Part shown: positions 1 through 7,176 of the stretch, piece by piece
How positions within the stretch are numbered: position 1 is the first letter of the stretch
Layout: every line of letters starts with the position of its first letter
Assembly (NCBI GenBank): GCA_017451975.1
Contig: JAFTNI010000151.1
Coordinates: forward strand, 1 to 16,929
From: Clostridia bacterium
GTDB taxonomy: Bacteria > Bacillota > Clostridia > Oscillospirales > CAG-272
Length of the DNA: 16,929 bases
Reading direction: 5' to 3'
Translations under genes and position numbers: made by a program
Notes under the pieces: model-generated
What the model saw: the letters and a program-made list of their open reading frames with translations, nothing else
Database searches by the model: none
Told to the model about the DNA's origin: nothing

Positions 1-58
1 TAAATAAATAAATAATATAAAGCCCCCCCGTGTGTGCATTTTATTATCGAAATGACCA
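1..58. other. Non-coding window edge with TAAA tetranucleotide run
   Basis: Downstream of the small membrane-protein gene that ends at 59. It holds about three tandem TAAA units (1-15) and a short C7/G7 tract at 24-30. I see no convincing intrinsic terminator: the only hairpin candidate in the minus-strand transcript is a weak 5-bp CATTT/AAATG stem. The real end of the transcript may lie outside the window. Confidence 0.4.
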
Positions 59-427
59 TTAGTCTATGTCTTTCGCTTCTGCAACACGTGCGAAGGGTTC
101 GCCGCCGTCGAGTTCGAAGTCTACTTCTTCTTCAGCTTCAACTTCTTCGTCTTCAGCTTCTTCTTCGAGCTCTTCAAGAGCTTCGCATTCTTCGAATTCT
201 GCGCAGTTTTCGCAGTCGCCGTCGCAGTATTCTTCGAATTCTGCTTCTTCTTCAGCGCACTGTGCCATAAGGTATGCACCGGCAGCACCGGAAACACCGC
301 CTACTGCAAAGAATGCAATAGTAGAGAATGTTCTCTTCTTAGCTGCGCTGAGAATACCTGCTACAACAGCAGCAACAGACTGAACGAGAAGAGCGAGAGC
401 TACATAGAATTTTGTGTTTTTCAACAT
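59..427 (-). CDS. Small two-helix membrane protein with acidic Cys-containing tail
   Basis: 122 aa; I do not recognise the family. Two hydrophobic segments (about residues 7-28 and 34-55) are separated by a short basic turn (AKKR, 29-32), which predicts a helical hairpin with both ends on the same side. From residue 57 the protein is extremely acidic (runs of E and D up to about 108) and carries Cys at 57, 68, 72, 75 and 81, the middle four spaced CX3CX2CX5C. The start is well supported by AGGAGG eight bases before the ATG. It begins 23 nt after the prfB stop and so is probably co-transcribed with prfB. Function unknown. The tail might bind divalent metal or a basic partner, but that is inference. 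The gene is clearly real (RBS, spacing, membrane topology); the role is not. Confidence 0.8.
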   Translation of the reverse strand: MLKNTKFYVALALLVQSVAAVVAGILSAAKKRTFSTIAFFAVGGVSGAAGAYLMAQCAEEEAEFEEYCDGDCENCAEFEECEALEELEEEAEDEEVEAEEEVDFELDGGEPFARVAEAKDID

Positions 428-450
428 GGATATATCCTCCTTTAAAAAAA

Positions 451-1551
451 TTACACTTTCATTTTCAGGTATGCATTGATGAAACCGTCGATTTCACCAT
501 CCATAACTGCGCCTATATTACCGTCTTCATAGCCCGTGCGCGTATCTTTTGCGAGCGTATAAGGCATGAAAACGTAGGAACGGATCTGAGATCCCCATTC
601 GATTTTTGTTTTTTCGCCGCGGATATCCTCGATTTTTTCAAGGTTTTCGCGCGCTTTTATTTCCGCAAGCTTGCTCTTGAGCATTTTGAGCGCGGTTTCT
701 TTGTTCTGGAGCTGGCTGCGCTCTGTCTGGCAACCAACCACAATGCCTGTGGGCTTATGAACAATGCGTATAGCAGAGTCGGTTTTGTTGATGTGCTGAC
801 CGCCCGCGCCGCTGGAACGGTGCGCCGTGATTTCAAGGTCTTCGTCTTTAATCTCGATATCCGTGCTGTCGTCAAGCTCGGGCGTTACTTCGCAGGAAGC
901 GAAGGAAGTCTGCCTTCTGCCGGAGCTGTCGAAGGGGGAGCAACGAACAAGCCTGTGAACGCCGTGCTCGCTTTTGAGGTAGCCGTAAACGTTTGTGCCC
1001 TCTATAAGTATTGTTGCGCTCTTTATGCCTGCTTCTTCGCCGTCGAGCCAGTCGAGAAGCTTAACTGTATAGCCGTGGCGTTCTGCCCATCTCGTATACA
1101 TACGGTAGAGCATCTGCGCCCAATCCTGCGCCTCTGTGCCGCCCGCGCCGGGGTGGAGCGAAACGATGGCGTTGCAGCCGTCGTATTCGCCGGAAAGCAA
1201 TGTTTCAAGCCTCATTCTTTCTTCGGTTTCCTCTATTTCGGCAACCTCGGAAAGAACTTCGTCTACCACGCTTTCGTCGTTTTCTTCTATGCCCATTTCC
1301 GTGAGCATGAGCGCATCCTCCGTGCGCTGTTTGAGTTCGTTGTATTCCTCGAGCTTATCTTTGGCGCGCTTGAGCTCCTTGAGGATCTTGCCTGAATCCT
1401 CCATTTCCCAGAACGCCGCAGAGGACGTCTGCTCTTCAAGCTCTGCGATTTTCGCCTCAAGCTTATCTATTTTTATAGCGGAAGCGAGTTCTTCTACCGC
1501 TTCTGTAAGTTCCCCAAGCTTTGTTTTAGCTTCTTCAAGTTGTATTATCAA
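451..1551 (-). CDS. prfB: Peptide chain release factor 2 (RF2)
   Basis: 366 aa, the usual RF2 length. RF2 recognises UAA and UGA stop codons in the ribosomal A site and triggers hydrolysis of peptidyl-tRNA. The anticodon-mimic SPF lies at residues 205-207 and the catalytic GGQ (in SGAGGQHINKTDSA) at 250-252. SPF rather than RF1's PxT assigns it to RF2. The N-terminal third is helical and Glu/Lys-rich, as in the family. The start is TTG at 1551, chosen because GGGAGG sits six bases upstream and the protein then has the right N-terminal length; no ATG is suitably placed. Many bacterial prfB genes need a +1 frameshift at an in-frame UGA near codon 26. Here the frame is open throughout and no CTTTGA slip site is visible. 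It has its own promoter and is followed 23 nt later by the small acidic membrane protein. Confidence 0.97.
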   Translation of the reverse strand: MIIQLEEAKTKLGELTEAVEELASAIKIDKLEAKIAELEEQTSSAAFWEMEDSGKILKELKRAKDKLEEYNELKQRTEDALMLTEMGIEENDESVVDEVLSEVAEIEETEERMRLETLLSGEYDGCNAIVSLHPGAGGTEAQDWAQMLYRMYTRWAERHGYTVKLLDWLDGEEAGIKSATILIEGTNVYGYLKSEHGVHRLVRCSPFDSSGRRQTSFASCEVTPELDDSTDIEIKDEDLEITAHRSSGAGGQHINKTDSAIRIVHKPTGIVVGCQTERSQLQNKETALKMLKSKLAEIKARENLEKIEDIRGEKTKIEWGSQIRSYVFMPYTLAKDTRTGYEDGNIGAVMDGEIDGFINAYLKMKV

Positions 1552-1556
1552 GTTTT

Positions 1557-1581
1557 CCTCCCGCGCAAAATCAATTTTGCG
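1557..1581 (-). promoter_or_regulatory. prfB ribosome binding site with abutting hairpin
   Basis: The GGGAGG Shine-Dalgarno (1557-1562) fixes the TTG start of prfB. One base upstream lies a perfect 7-bp hairpin, CGCAAAA/TTTTGCG with a 4-nt loop (1564-1581). The stem does not cover the Shine-Dalgarno itself. It could stabilise the 5' end or tune initiation; a role is not demonstrated by the sequence. Confidence 0.5.
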
Positions 1582-1604
1582 TATATAAATGGTATTGCAA
1601 TATT

Positions 1605-1633
1605 ATTCTATCACAAAACTTCCCCGTTGTAAA
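1605..1633 (-). promoter_or_regulatory. Sigma-A-type promoter of prfB
   Basis: Read on the minus strand: -35 TTTACA (1628-1633), a 17-bp spacer and -10 TAGAAT (1605-1610). Each box matches five of six consensus positions. It lies about 53 nt upstream of the TTG start in the 176-nt gap between the GNAT-like gene and prfB, so prfB is probably transcribed independently of the long upstream run. The rest of that gap (1634-1727) is A+T-rich with no clear terminator. Confidence 0.65.
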
Positions 1634-1727
1634 CCGCATTTTACCAACTTTTCAAAAGTTTTTTCCATAAAATCAAAATTATATTGCGTCAATATTGTAT
1701 ATTTTCCACAAGTTTTTCGCACTTTGC

Positions 1728-2108
1728 TCAGTGCTTGCAAGGGTCCGAGGTAAAGAAGCCCTTCAGGCACATATAAAGCCTGCCGTCCTCTTGCTTTTTG
1801 AAGCCCACTGCTTTTGTAAGCCTGCTTTCCTCGCCCTCGAAATATGCATCCTCCACACCGCAGAGGTCCATAAAATTGAGCGCGGCGCGCCCCAGCACAA
1901 ATTGCGAGGTGAAATCGTCTGTGCCGGGTGCGGGGGCTATATTGTAAACGTGGCCCGCGCCGTCTTTCATACCGAATTGGCATATACCGAGAAAAACGCC
2001 GTCCTCATAAGCGGAATATGCAAAGTAATCTGCATTATAAGGCACGCCGCATTGCTCGCAGAAAAGCGCCTGGTCCTCTTTCTTTTCTATCGGTCGTACT
2101 GTAAGCAT
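1728..2108 (-). CDS. Small GNAT-like (acetyltransferase-fold) protein
   Basis: 126 aa. The pattern suggests a reduced GNAT fold: MLTVRPIE at the N-terminus (beta 1), a central strand pair around YEDGVFLGICQF (residues about 34-45), a helix with ALNFMDLCG, then CGVEDAYFE and a closing strand LYMCLKGFF. I cannot see a convincing acetyl-CoA pyrophosphate loop (R/QxxGxG/A), so activity and substrate are uncertain. The ATG follows the pseudouridine synthase TGA with no intervening base, and GGAGG lies eight bases upstream, so translation is coupled to that gene. It is the last gene of the long lon-to-GNAT run. Alternative: a non-catalytic GNAT relative. Real gene, tentative family. Confidence 0.65.
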   Translation of the reverse strand: MLTVRPIEKKEDQALFCEQCGVPYNADYFAYSAYEDGVFLGICQFGMKDGAGHVYNIAPAPGTDDFTSQFVLGRAALNFMDLCGVEDAYFEGEESRLTKAVGFKKQEDGRLYMCLKGFFTSDPCKH

Positions 2109-2828
2109 TCAGCTTCCCTCCTGCGATGAAAGCGCGGCAACCTCTGTTTTGGTAAGGTGGCGCCATTTGCCGGGGCGAAGGTCGCCAAGCTTCACGCTGC
2201 CTATAGATATGCGGCGGAGTGTCATTATTTTAAGCTCCTGCTTTTCGCACATTTTTCTTATCTGGCGGTTTCTGCCCTCGAAAAGCTCTATGGCAAGCAC
2301 GGTGTAATCTTCCCTCATGGTAACTATGGAAACGTTTGCCGGCTTTGTGATATAATCGTCTATTTTCATAGGGCGAGAAAGTGCCAGCACCTTTTCGGGC
2401 TCTACCTTGCCGCGTATTTTAACGTGGTAAACCTTGGGCTTATGGTAGCGCGGGTGCATAAGCTTATTGGCAAGCTCGCCGTCGTTTGTAAAGAGCAGCA
2501 AGCCTTCGCTTTCCATATCAAGCCTGCCGATGGGGTAAACGCGCGCGCCCACGTCTGCCACAAGCTCCGCAACGCAAGGTCTGCCCTGCTCGTCGCTCAT
2601 CGTGGTAACGAAGCCAACGGGCTTATTGAGCATGATATAAATATTCTTTTTTCTGCCGCTGCCGATGCGCTTGCCGAGGTACTCCACAACATCGCCATCG
2701 TCTACTTTCTGGCCGAGAACGGCGCGCACGCCGTTTACGGTCACGTTGCCTTTTTTAATTTCTTCTTCGGCGGCACGGCGCGACATCACGCCCTCCTCCG
2801 ACATGAGTTTCTGAAGTCTTTTCTCCAT
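2109..2828 (-). CDS. rluB: RsuA/RluB-family rRNA pseudouridine synthase
   Basis: 239 aa. Isomerises a uridine in rRNA to pseudouridine; the family modifies 16S (RsuA) or 23S (RluB/E/F) rRNA, and RluB is the usual assignment in this Firmicute context. An N-terminal S4 RNA-binding domain (about 3-50, with SRRAAEEEIKKGNVTVNG) is followed by the catalytic domain with YIMLNKPVGFVTT and the motif YPIGRLDMESEGLLLFTNDG, where D104 is the expected nucleophile. C-terminal signatures EGRNRQIRKM and LRRISIG are also typical. The frame is open upstream to 3053, but that extension overlaps dacF and is basic low-complexity. ATG at 2828, with AGGA about eight bases upstream, gives the family length. It begins 38 nt after dacF and abuts the GNAT-like gene. 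Confidence 0.93.
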   Translation of the reverse strand: MEKRLQKLMSEEGVMSRRAAEEEIKKGNVTVNGVRAVLGQKVDDGDVVEYLGKRIGSGRKKNIYIMLNKPVGFVTTMSDEQGRPCVAELVADVGARVYPIGRLDMESEGLLLFTNDGELANKLMHPRYHKPKVYHVKIRGKVEPEKVLALSRPMKIDDYITKPANVSIVTMREDYTVLAIELFEGRNRQIRKMCEKQELKIMTLRRISIGSVKLGDLRPGKWRHLTKTEVAALSSQEGS

Positions 2829-2866
2829 AAAATTATCCTGACTGTAAATGTTTTTCACGGTAAAAG

Positions 2867-3943
2867 TTATTTTTTGCTTTCTTTTTTCGGCGCATCCTCC
2901 GCAAGGTAAAGCGTCACGGAGCCAAGCTCGCGCCCGCCGCAGAAAAAGCGCGCCCTTCCCACGGGCTTGCCCTTTTTGCTTCCCGCGTAAATAAAGCTCG
3001 GAAGCTCTGTTTTTACGCTTATTTCGCCGTGATTTTTTGGCAAAACAGCGCAAAGCTCCTCTTTGTTCGCGCAGGTAACACTCGCTCTTTCGCCGCCCGT
3101 AACGGGTAGCTCAAAGCAAAGAGCGCCAGCTCGGCAAAGCATTTCGCTTTCGTAAAGCCCAAAGCCGTAATCGAGCATGGCGCGGTGGTCGCGCCAATCG
3201 TTGCCGTCGCAAAGCGTAACGCAAACGAGCGTAACGCCATCGCGCCGAGCCGCGGAAACGAGCGTTCTGCCGCATTTCTTCGTAAAGCCCGTTTTTACGC
3301 CGATTATATCGCCGTATTCGCGCAGCAAGCGGTTGTGGTTTACAATCGTTCGCGCAGGCGAAGCCTCGCTTGCGGGAATAGTATGCTTCACTGTGGACAC
3401 AATACGCGCAAATATTTCGTTTTCAAGCGCATAGGCGGAAAGCTTCGCAAGCTCATATGCCGTGGTGTAGTGCGCCTCGCCGTCAAGCCCGTGCGGGTTT
3501 TCAAAATGAGTGGCAGAAAGCCCAAGCGCTGCCGCCTTTGCGTTCATAAGCTCCGCAAAAGCCTCTACGCTTCCCGAAACGGCTATAGCAATAGCCGCCG
3601 CGGCGTCGTTTGCGCTGCCGAGCATGAGCGCATATAGAAGGTTTTCCAGCGTTATCTTCTCGCCCTCGCGCAGGTAAACGGAAGAGCCCTCTATGCCCAC
3701 CGCCGCCCGCGGTACCGTCACAACAGTGCTTATATCCATGCTCTCTATAGCGCAGAGAGCCGTCACTATCTTCGTTGTGCTTGCCATACCGCGCTTTGTA
3801 TGCGCGTTCTTTTCGTATATTATATTGCCGCTTTCAGCCTCTATAAGAACCGCGCTTTCGGCGCTTACCGAAAGCGCTTGCGCGCGCGGAGCAAACAAAA
3901 AAGCAGATGTGATGCACAAAAATACCGCAATTAATTTTTTCAT
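2867..3943 (-). CDS. dacF: D-alanyl-D-alanine carboxypeptidase (DacF/PBP5-type, peptidase S11)
   Basis: 358 aa. A low-molecular-weight penicillin-binding protein that removes the terminal D-Ala from peptidoglycan pentapeptides outside the membrane. Residues 1-23 form a signal peptide ending near AQA. All three active-site motifs are present in order: STTK (nucleophile S55, K58), SAN (110-112) and KTG (217-219). The region after about residue 260 corresponds to the all-beta C-terminal domain, and the last residues (KKESKK) are Lys-rich. The ATG at 3943 has GGAGA eight bases upstream. It lies between gerW and the pseudouridine synthase, which matches the ytfI-ytfJ-dac neighbourhood and suggests a role in spore cortex or growth-phase wall trimming. 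The Shine-Dalgarno lies inside one arm of a long inverted repeat, listed separately. Confidence 0.95.
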   Translation of the reverse strand: MKKLIAVFLCITSAFLFAPRAQALSVSAESAVLIEAESGNIIYEKNAHTKRGMASTTKIVTALCAIESMDISTVVTVPRAAVGIEGSSVYLREGEKITLENLLYALMLGSANDAAAAIAIAVSGSVEAFAELMNAKAAALGLSATHFENPHGLDGEAHYTTAYELAKLSAYALENEIFARIVSTVKHTIPASEASPARTIVNHNRLLREYGDIIGVKTGFTKKCGRTLVSAARRDGVTLVCVTLCDGNDWRDHRAMLDYGFGLYESEMLCRAGALCFELPVTGGERASVTCANKEELCAVLPKNHGEISVKTELPSFIYAGSKKGKPVGRARFFCGGRELGSVTLYLAEDAPKKESKK

Positions 3944-3946
3944 ATA

Positions 3947-3993
3947 CGTTTTCTCCGAAAATATATTTTTAAATTTATATTTCGGAGAAAACG
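3947..3993 (-). promoter_or_regulatory. Long hairpin sequestering the dacF ribosome binding site
   Basis: Perfect 14-nt inverted repeat: CGTTTTCTCCGAAA on the plus strand at 3947-3960 and its complement at 3980-3993. Four more A/T pairs form after a one-base bulge (3962-3965 with 3976-3979). In the minus-strand transcript the promoter-proximal arm (3980-3993) pairs with the distal arm that contains the dacF GGAGA (3952-3956), so the folded leader hides the ribosome binding site three bases before the start codon. No U-tract follows in the transcript, so it is not a normal intrinsic terminator. It occupies most of the 78-nt gerW-dacF gap, the longest in the run. A translational switch or an mRNA processing/stability element are both possible. 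Confidence 0.7.
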
Positions 3994-4021
3994 CTTGCTT
4001 TATTCCGTTTAAATAATGGAA

Positions 4022-4543
4022 TTATTCGGCTTTTGCTGCTTCGGGGGCATCGCCTGCCGTGCCTTCTGCTGCAGGTGCTGCGGCTGCTTCGCCTTCCTTA
4101 TTTGCTTCTTCCGTTTTCTTGCCGGAAGAAAGCGCATCCTTCACTTTATCGAGAATGCCGGGCAATTTTTCCATAATGCTTTCGATAGAAGAGCCGAGGT
4201 CGTTTGTGGGGTTATTGATATTGATCATATCAACGCCACCTTCTGCATCTACAACGAGGAAGCCGATGGGTGTTACGGAAACGCCCGTGCCGCCGCCGCC
4301 GCCGAAATTGTTGCGGTTGGGTGCGGAATCTTTGTTGGCGTAGTCGTTACCGCCTGCCGCAAAGCCCATAGATACCTTGGAAATAGGAATTATGATCGTG
4401 CCGGAGGGCGTCGTGATAGGTGTGCCCGTAACCGTGTTGGCATCCATAAATTCGCGTATACCGCCGAGCGATTCCTTTATAAGGTCTGTTATTTTATTGC
4501 CTTTGTTTTCGCCTGTTTCTTCTACAAAATTATTTTTATTCAT
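4022..4543 (-). CDS. gerW: GerW/YtfJ family spore protein
   Basis: 173 aa. In Bacillus this family is made during sporulation and is needed for proper germination (lysozyme sensitivity and L-alanine response); its chemistry is unknown. The core is visible: a short helical N-terminus with LIKESLGGIREFMDANTVTG, then TPSGTIIIPISKVSMGFAAGG, the Gly-rich stretch NNFGGGGGTGVSVTPIGFLVV (about 88-108) and a helical segment with IMEKLPGILDKVKDAL. The last 35 residues are an Ala/Glu/Pro-rich, probably disordered tail. It overlaps the upstream DUF2953 gene by 8 nt (ATGAATAA), and the pair matches ytfI-ytfJ of Bacillus. AGGGA lies eight bases upstream of the start, inside the preceding gene. Confidence 0.93.
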   Translation of the reverse strand: MNKNNFVEETGENKGNKITDLIKESLGGIREFMDANTVTGTPITTPSGTIIIPISKVSMGFAAGGNDYANKDSAPNRNNFGGGGGTGVSVTPIGFLVVDAEGGVDMININNPTNDLGSSIESIMEKLPGILDKVKDALSSGKKTEEANKEGEAAAAPAAEGTAGDAPEAAKAE

Positions 4544-5843
4544 TTAAGTTATCCCTTTCCGACGCTTCCGTCTTTAAATCTTCTGTTTCGTTGGCTTCCG
4601 CCGTTTTTTCCTCCTCAGCTTCATCAGCCTTTTCGGAGCTTTCTTTTTCCGCCTCTTTCTTAGCCTTGAGCTCCGCTTTCAGCGCGGCCTTTTCAGCTTT
4701 TTTGGCGTTCTTTTCTTCGAGTTTTTTCTCTCTTTCCGCTTTTTTTGCGGCTTTATGGGCTTCGAGCTTTTCAAGCTCTGCCTTGTATGCTTCGTACTTA
4801 GCCATGTCGGTTTTGTACTTTCTGCTGTGTGCAAAATATTCTTTGTTTATGCGTATCTGTATACCGCGTAAAACACCGGCAATGGCAGCGCCTACTATGC
4901 CGAAAATATAGCGGAAAAGGTTGCCTATGCTTATGGAAATATCGATTTCGATATCCATTTTCATTTCCTCGGAAAGGTAGTCGCAAGAAGCGCCTACTTT
5001 TGCATCTTTTTCTATTTTGAAATCGAGCGCCTTTTCGAGTATTGTAAGTATGGCATCGCCGTATCCGCAAACGGCGCCGTACATCATAGCCGTGGTTGCC
5101 GCATCGTCCGTCGCAACGGTTATGTGGAAATTTTTAACCCTTACGCGGAAATAGCGCCAAAGCTTCAGGAAAATTGAACCGAGCACGTCGCGCAGCATAG
5201 CGAACATTTTCGGAATGTCTATGTGAATGCTTGCTATCTTCGATTTTTTCGGTTCCTTCACTTTTTTTCTTACTTTAAAGTGGAACATACCGAGCTTTTC
5301 GCGCAAAAAGTTAAATCTGCCGTATATAAAATTCCAAATAAACTTGCCTATATATGCAAAAAGGAAGCCTATATGGCGAACTACCTGCAAAAGGAACTTC
5401 AGAATTGCCTTTATAACCGATTTTGCAAATTTCTTCAGGTTGAAGCCCTTGAAAAATCCTCTTCTGAAAATCTCTCTCAGTCTTCTCTTTTTCTTCTTCT
5501 TTTTTACAGGCTTGTTCTTTTCTTTTTTAACCTTAGTTTTAACTTTCTTTTCTTTTTTAGGCTTCTTTTCTTCCAAAGCCTTTCCGTCTTTTTGTTTTTT
5601 CTCTTTTTTCTCTTTTTTGGGTTTTTCTTTTTTCTCTTTCTTTTCCTTACCCTTCTTTGTGGGCAGGTCAAGCTCCTCGTCGGGCGGCGGGGGTTTATTG
5701 CTGGAGGCCACGTGTATTTTCAGGAAAAATATTTTTACATATATCTCCATATATTTCTGTATTGAAATTATAACGTGCGGCCTTATGCAGCCAAAGAGGT
5801 AGAAGCCGAGAAATATAAAAGCGAATACTGTAATAGTTTTCAT
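4536..5843 (-). CDS. DUF2953 (YtfI-like) membrane-anchored protein with Lys-rich insertion
   Basis: 435 aa, longer than the roughly 220-aa family norm I recall. N-terminal hydrophobic segment (about 3-20), then a beta-rich stretch (VIISIQKYMEIYVKIFFLKIHV). A Lys/Glu-rich low-complexity region covers 62-120, ending KKKKKKRRLR. The DUF2953 core follows (about 160-335): a helical segment near 165-180 and the signature TDDAATTAMMYGAVCGYGDA (245-264), which matches the family's D-x-A-x-T-x-x-x-Y-G pattern. The tail (345-435) is a charged Ala/Glu/Lys coiled-coil-like segment. Biochemical function is unknown; position between scpB and gerW, as in Bacillus ytfI, supports a sporulation-linked envelope role. 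The ATG overlaps the scpB TGA by 4 nt. The inserted low-complexity regions roughly double the protein. Confidence 0.88.
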   Translation of the reverse strand: MKTITVFAFIFLGFYLFGCIRPHVIISIQKYMEIYVKIFFLKIHVASSNKPPPPDEELDLPTKKGKEKKEKKEKPKKEKKEKKQKDGKALEEKKPKKEKKVKTKVKKEKNKPVKKKKKKRRLREIFRRGFFKGFNLKKFAKSVIKAILKFLLQVVRHIGFLFAYIGKFIWNFIYGRFNFLREKLGMFHFKVRKKVKEPKKSKIASIHIDIPKMFAMLRDVLGSIFLKLWRYFRVRVKNFHITVATDDAATTAMMYGAVCGYGDAILTILEKALDFKIEKDAKVGASCDYLSEEMKMDIEIDISISIGNLFRYIFGIVGAAIAGVLRGIQIRINKEYFAHSRKYKTDMAKYEAYKAELEKLEAHKAAKKAEREKKLEEKNAKKAEKAALKAELKAKKEAEKESSEKADEAEEEKTAEANETEDLKTEASERDNLNE

Positions 5844-6397
5844 AAGCTTTCGCCTTCCGAAAGCTCAAGCGGAGGAAGCTCTTCAAGGCTTGAAAGACCG
5901 AATGAGCGAAGGAAAGCGGGCGTTGTGCCGTAAAGTCTTGGTTTGCCGGGCACGTCCAGCCTGCCCTGACATTCGATAATTCCCTTATCCAGAAGGTTCG
6001 TTACAGCATACGAGCTGTCTGAACCGCGAACCTGGTCTATATAAGTTTTGGTAACGGGTTGGTTATAAGCAATAACCGCGAGGGTTTCAAGGCTCGATTT
6101 GGAAAGGTTGCCGCCCTCTTTTACACCGAGCGCGCTTCTTATATACGGCGCAAACTCCTCTTTTGTGGTAAGCTGGCAGGCGCTGTCAAGCACGAGAAGC
6201 TGTATTCCGCGCGGCGCAAACCTGCTGTATTCCTTGGCGTATTCCTGCGCTATTTCCTTTATTTCCTTGGCGCTTATACCCATAACCTCAGAAAGCTTTT
6301 TGAAGGTAACGGGGTGGCCGCTGGCAAAAAGTATGGCTTCAAGAACCTTTTTTGCGTCTTTTCTGGAAAGCGCTTCCGCATTTATTTCGTCAGGCAT
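5840..6397 (-). CDS. scpB: Segregation and condensation protein B (ScpB)
   Basis: 185 aa. A kleisin-associated subunit of the SMC-ScpAB condensin that compacts and segregates the chromosome. The two winged-helix domains are visible: the first around AILFASGHPVTFKKLSEVMG (about 20-40), the second around LSKSSLETLAVIAYNQPVTK (about 97-116) and YIDQVRGSDSSYAVTNLLDK. The motif RGSDSSYAV and the following GRLDVPGKPRLYGTT are strongly diagnostic. The C-terminus ends with an acidic tail. The start overlaps the scpA stop by 8 nt (ATGCCTGA) and the end overlaps the DUF2953 start by 4 nt, so the three are translationally coupled. Confidence 0.97.
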   Translation of the reverse strand: MPDEINAEALSRKDAKKVLEAILFASGHPVTFKKLSEVMGISAKEIKEIAQEYAKEYSRFAPRGIQLLVLDSACQLTTKEEFAPYIRSALGVKEGGNLSKSSLETLAVIAYNQPVTKTYIDQVRGSDSSYAVTNLLDKGIIECQGRLDVPGKPRLYGTTPAFLRSFGLSSLEELPPLELSEGESL

Positions 6398-7160
6398 TCA
6401 TGTTCACCTCCTCTGCTGTGCTATTTCTCGCGTGTTCCCTGTTAAGGTACAGGCGTATGTGTTCATCTTCGCCGAGCGAAGGCTCGCGTTCTATTATAAG
6501 CCTTCCTGCTTTCAGAAGCTCCAATATGGCGTAAAACGTTGCCACAAGCTCCGAGCGGTTTTTTACATCTTCGAAAAATTCTTCAAAGTAAACGGCGCGC
6601 CGCTTCAGCATTTTTCTCATAACCCCGATAACTCTGCCGGGGATAGAAACTATTTTCTTTTTTATAAGAGGATTTATAAGTTCAATAGGTGCGCTTTCCT
6701 CCTCTTTGCTCTTTTCGGCAAGGCGGAAAAGCAGCTTTGAAAGCGCTTTCTGCAAAAGCTCTGCTTCAAGCTCGAGCTTCGCGTTTTTATCGGGGCCTAT
6801 TTCGTCGGTATCCTTTTCAAAACGGCCCGCAAACTCGCGCCCTCTTTCGGAAAGCCAGCCCGCCGCTTCTTTGGCAAGCTTATATTCCATCAGCTTTCGA
6901 ACGAGCTCTTCACGTGGGTCCTCCTCCTGCCTTGGCAGAAGCATTCGGCTTTTTATAAGCATAAGCTCTGCCGCCATGGTTATAAATTCGCCCGCCACGT
7001 CCATATCCATGCGCCGCATTTCGTTTACATAAGCCATATACTGCTCGAAAATGACGGTTATCCGGATATCAAAAATATTCATTTTGTTTTTGGCTATCAG
7101 CGCAAGCAAAAGCTCCAGCGGGCCTTCGTATGCGCCCGTTTTGAAAACGAGTTCTTCCAT
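6390..7160 (-). CDS. scpA: Segregation and condensation protein A (ScpA, kleisin)
   Basis: 256 aa, normal length. Bridges the SMC head domains and recruits ScpB. The N-terminal signature FKTGAYEGPLELLLALIAKNK (about 5-25) and the helix YMAYVNEMRRMDMDVAGEFITMAAELMLIKSRMLLP (about 41-76) are textbook ScpA. The C-terminal winged helix shows VATFYAILELLKAGRL followed by a beta hairpin. GGAGA lies five bases before the ATG. It starts 16 nt after the M50 protease gene and overlaps scpB by 8 nt. Confidence 0.97.
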   Translation of the reverse strand: MEELVFKTGAYEGPLELLLALIAKNKMNIFDIRITVIFEQYMAYVNEMRRMDMDVAGEFITMAAELMLIKSRMLLPRQEEDPREELVRKLMEYKLAKEAAGWLSERGREFAGRFEKDTDEIGPDKNAKLELEAELLQKALSKLLFRLAEKSKEEESAPIELINPLIKKKIVSIPGRVIGVMRKMLKRRAVYFEEFFEDVKNRSELVATFYAILELLKAGRLIIEREPSLGEDEHIRLYLNREHARNSTAEEVNMNA

Positions 7161-7176
7161 TAAAATCTCCGAATGT

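Noticed and set aside
1..15. TAAA tandem repeat as a microsatellite or origin element
   Set aside because: Only about three to four units at the window edge in A+T-rich spacer; no DnaA boxes or other origin features nearby.
1650..1668. AACTTTTCAAAAGTTTTTT as a terminator after the GNAT-like gene
   Set aside because: The stem is six weak A/T-rich pairs and the U-run would be on the plus-strand transcript, whereas the gene is on the minus strand.
2829..3053. N-terminal extension of the pseudouridine synthase frame up to 3053
   Set aside because: It lies inside dacF in another frame and is basic low-complexity; the S4 domain begins exactly at the Met at 2828, which has a ribosome binding site.
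4290..4320. GC-rich repeat GCCGCCGCC on the plus strand
   Set aside because: It encodes the poly-Gly stretch expected in GerW/YtfJ proteins on the minus strand.
5500..5650. T/C-rich low-complexity plus-strand tract resembling a repeat array
   Set aside because: It is the complement of Lys (AAA/AAG) and Glu codons in the Lys-rich segment of the DUF2953 protein; the units are irregular.
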